Source: Fistularia commersonii (lineage: Eukaryota; Chordata; Actinopteri; Syngnathiformes; Fistulariidae). From it: a stretch of DNA of 64,000 nucleotides. Location: the NCBI GenBank assembly GCA_037954325.1, contig JBBMNZ010000013.1:4603501-4667500 (forward strand), given 5' to 3'. The number at the start of each line of letters is the position of its first letter. The first letter of the stretch is position 1. Below are positions 62,101 to 64,000 of this stretch, in pieces. The notes under the pieces were generated by a model. It worked only from the letters and a program-made list of their open reading frames with translations, was not told the DNA's origin and did no database searches. A program made the position numbers and the translations under genes.

Positions 62101-62672
62101 CTTTCCGAGCTACAGTCTGAGGTCCTTAATGACCATTCATTGACCTTGGGGACAAATTCCTGTTTGTTTCCTCCAGTTAGAAAATTGTCTTTAATTCTAG
62201 CCTTGTTACCAAAACCCCCCTTTTCCTCATGGCTGTCATTATCAGTTCTCGATAATGAAGTTGTACCGAGAAATGTTTTCTCTGACAATGAAGCTTTTCT
62301 TAAATCCTCACTCCTGCGAGCATCACTGTTGACGCTGTCCTTTTGGAAAGGGGAGGGAATGTGACCGATGTCTTCATCACACTTATGGTGCAGTTGCAGA
62401 CTTTCTCCATCTCCAAGGCTGAAACTGTTGTCCTCAGCAACAAACCCCAATCTTTTTGTATTGGCACCAAACTCAAACACATTTGTGGTAATATTGTTTA
62501 GTTTCTGGGACTCGGAATCTCCACTCACTCCATTTTTTCCACCCATGGAGGCAGATGTGGGTCCATCTGTGTGCAGACATGCCTGCCTCTCTCTTCCAGA
62601 CTGGAGCTTCAGTCTCTGCAACATGGACTGCACCAAGGCATGACTGTCCGCTGGATCATGTGACCCAGACAT
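59105..62672 (-). CDS. unrecognised 642-residue protein with SILK-like and RVxF (PP1-docking) motifs, six coding exons
   Basis: I do not recognise this family. Minus-strand exons: 61845-62672, 61341-61486, 60586-60994, 60326-60449, 60030-60217, 59105-59338. Every border is GT-AG and the phases agree (0, 2, 0, 1, 0), which is strong evidence of a real gene. The start codon lies directly after an acceptor-like tcctag, so 5' UTR exons lie upstream. The protein is mostly polar and low in structure. Better-ordered blocks are an N-terminal amphipathic HALVQSMLQRLKLQ, a basic WTQKIKARWMDKPGSLAKKG (about 241-260), an acidic-hydrophobic FDFGLGSFSLLEEIVTGQEW (about 329-348) and a basic C-terminus. GVLK at 545-548 and RRVHF at 572-576 fit the SILK and RVxF docking motifs of protein phosphatase 1, in the usual order, with a nuclear-signal-like KRRR (564-567) between. 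A nuclear PP1 regulator is my inference. Confidence 0.82.
61543..61648. repeat. (AATAAG)n hexanucleotide array
   Basis: About 17 tandem six-base units, joined directly to the reversed LINE tail that follows. The open frame made of alternating R and I is a translation of it. It lies in the first intron between coding exons of the unrecognised gene. Confidence 0.95.
61649..61720 (-). mobile_element. 3' tail of a teleost non-LTR retrotransposon, reversed copy
   Basis: Reads aactttatttatcccgaagg then aaattgttgtgccagagttt, the reverse complement of the tail at 38,180-38,279 with a few changes. The adjoining hexanucleotide array is the element's own 3' terminal repeat, much expanded. Confidence 0.7.
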
Positions 62673-62930
62673 CTAGGATCAAAACTGAAGTTTGTTAAAT
62701 CCAGAACTCACCAAAAAGCCAAAAAGGAACGTGTCTGTTTAAAACGTAAAACAAGAATCAACAAAATCCCATTTGACATGTTTAAAACAGACTGCAGATC
62801 CTTACACAATGAAAAAAAGTGTGAAAAAGGGCTTTGTAACTCCAGCCTGGGTCCATTGTCCCCTTCCAGTTGCTCACCTCGAATGTCTCATGAAGCGCAC
62901 GTCAGCAAAAAGGAAAGTCACGCAATTTTA
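62673..62930 (-). promoter_or_regulatory. probable 5' UTR exon and first intron of the unrecognised gene
   Basis: On the minus strand a strong donor (ttcgag/gtgagc) ends at 62,878, and the acceptor lies directly before the start codon at 62,672, giving a 205-base intron. The exon before it contains tgacgtgcgc, a CRE-like site. Its 5' limit cannot be fixed by eye. Splicing here would leave a short upstream frame overlapping the main start. Confidence 0.45.
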
Positions 62931-63849
62931 AGATTACTTGTTCGTTCCTGTAGCCATAGCATTATTCCTCAACGCCGTGAATCGCTGCACAGATCTTTTT
63001 GTTGCGTTGCTCTGGTTGAGCGCTGGGCCCAACACAAGCCAAGTGATGAAATCTATATTCCATGAGTTTTTCAAGTCTCTACCTTTCAAAAATGCCTGTA
63101 GTTTCTATCCACATAGGCTTTCTCAGTCACACCTCTTCTCCAATGTTCTGCAGTGATGGGAGGAGAGATGGCGCACAACAGCGTTCCTCAATCTTAAAGC
63201 AGACCAACAAGAAAGACCAGTGAGGTGAGATAACTATGCGTTGACAACAACTTTCTTTTTCCCTCTGTCCCTCTCTCTATCTATTTGTCCTTCCATCCTT
63301 CTTACTCCTCTCCTTGGTTGCTTTGCTCACACACAAACACACACACACACACACACACAAACACAAACACACAGACACACACACAGCCTCTCTGTACCCA
63401 GAGTGGTAATTACAGCATACTTAAGAGCAGCTACTATTTATGTGTCTCCAGATATAAAAGAGGCATAAAAATGCCTGCAGTGTCCTTTGGAGTAAGTAAA
63501 GAAACTTAAGTAAATAAATTCTTTGAAGTTCAAAATACTAATTTTGTAATCAATTAGATGTATGTATTTATCCCAAACAGAATCTACCCCCCCCCCCCGC
63601 CCACCAAAAAAAAGAATCAATATCTATATACAAGGCAAAATAAAAATGTTAATAGCAACAGCTTATCACTAATCTAATGTAAGAACACACAATTTGTGCA
63701 AAATCCAGAAAAGGATTGCTGGCAATAGTAATACAATGAGTAATGCAAACTGCCGTCATCTTTATGTTTTTCTTTTATTGCACTTATATTATATTATATT
63801 ATATTATATTATATTATATTATAATTTAAAATGTAATATTATATTATAT
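62931..63849. other. upstream sequence with CA and TATTA arrays, no gene seen
   Basis: The region holds a CA array with interruptions (about 63,330-63,385), a C run (about 63,588) and a TATTA pentanucleotide array (63,786-63,822). I see no exon that I can support. Confidence 0.5.
63786..63822. repeat. (TATTA)n pentanucleotide array
   Basis: About seven perfect five-base units followed by degenerate copies to about 63,850. Confidence 0.95.
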
Positions 63850-64000
63850 GTAACCAACGGTTTCCGCCTCAAGACAAACTGTCAATCAAGCTTCGGTCTG
63901 ACGTGTACTGCTCAGGCGTGAAAATTAAACCACGCCCATTAGCACTACTGTGTCCCTGATTGGTCTACAATCCGGAAGAACACATTGGCGGCGTAAACAG
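63850..64000. promoter_or_regulatory. CCAAT-box-containing sequence at the window edge
   Basis: Several CCAAT-type sites on both strands (gtcaatcaagc, ctgattggtc, acattggcgg), one ETS-like tccggaag and several CpGs lie close together. The composition changes abruptly from the AT array before it. This looks like a proximal promoter, either for a gene beyond the right edge or for the minus-strand gene. No start site can be assigned. Confidence 0.4.

Overview
This is a vertebrate, almost certainly teleost fish, nuclear genome segment. Four protein-coding genes are split by many GT-AG introns, and the intergenic DNA is full of CA/GT microsatellites and of LINE, SINE, hAT and MITE remnants of types common in fish. 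All exon models below were assembled by hand from splice signals, reading-frame continuity and remembered vertebrate proteins; no alignment was run.

Layout. Positions 1-18.7 kb show no gene I can support, only microsatellites and faint repeat remnants. Positions 18,773-29,156 (minus) hold a three-exon clcf1-like cytokine gene whose last exon carries an unusually long extra segment between helices C and D. After a GC-rich, CpG-containing spacer of about 2.4-3 kb, ssrp1 (FACT complex histone chaperone subunit, 709 residues, 17 coding exons) runs on the plus strand from 32,100 to 42,969. Positions 43.4-50.3 kb are a transposon graveyard: a MITE with long inverted repeats, a rearranged LINE whose reverse transcriptase core is deleted, and a hAT element joined to it. 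Then p2rx3 (ATP-gated channel, 410 residues, 12 exons) runs on the plus strand from 50,326 to 56,124, with an RTE-type LINE fragment in intron 1 and a hAT element with a perfect 8-bp target duplication in intron 2. Finally, 59,105-62,672 (minus) encodes a 642-residue protein in six coding exons that I do not recognise. It is largely low-complexity, with a nuclear-localisation-like cluster and paired SILK-like and RVxF motifs that suggest a protein phosphatase 1 partner.

The genes do not form a pathway. ssrp1 next to p2rx3 is also the arrangement on human 11q12.1 as I remember it, so this is an old vertebrate neighbourhood. clcf1 and ssrp1 are divergently arranged and may share upstream sequence. 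The items most worth following up are the long clcf1 insertion and the unrecognised candidate PP1-binding protein.
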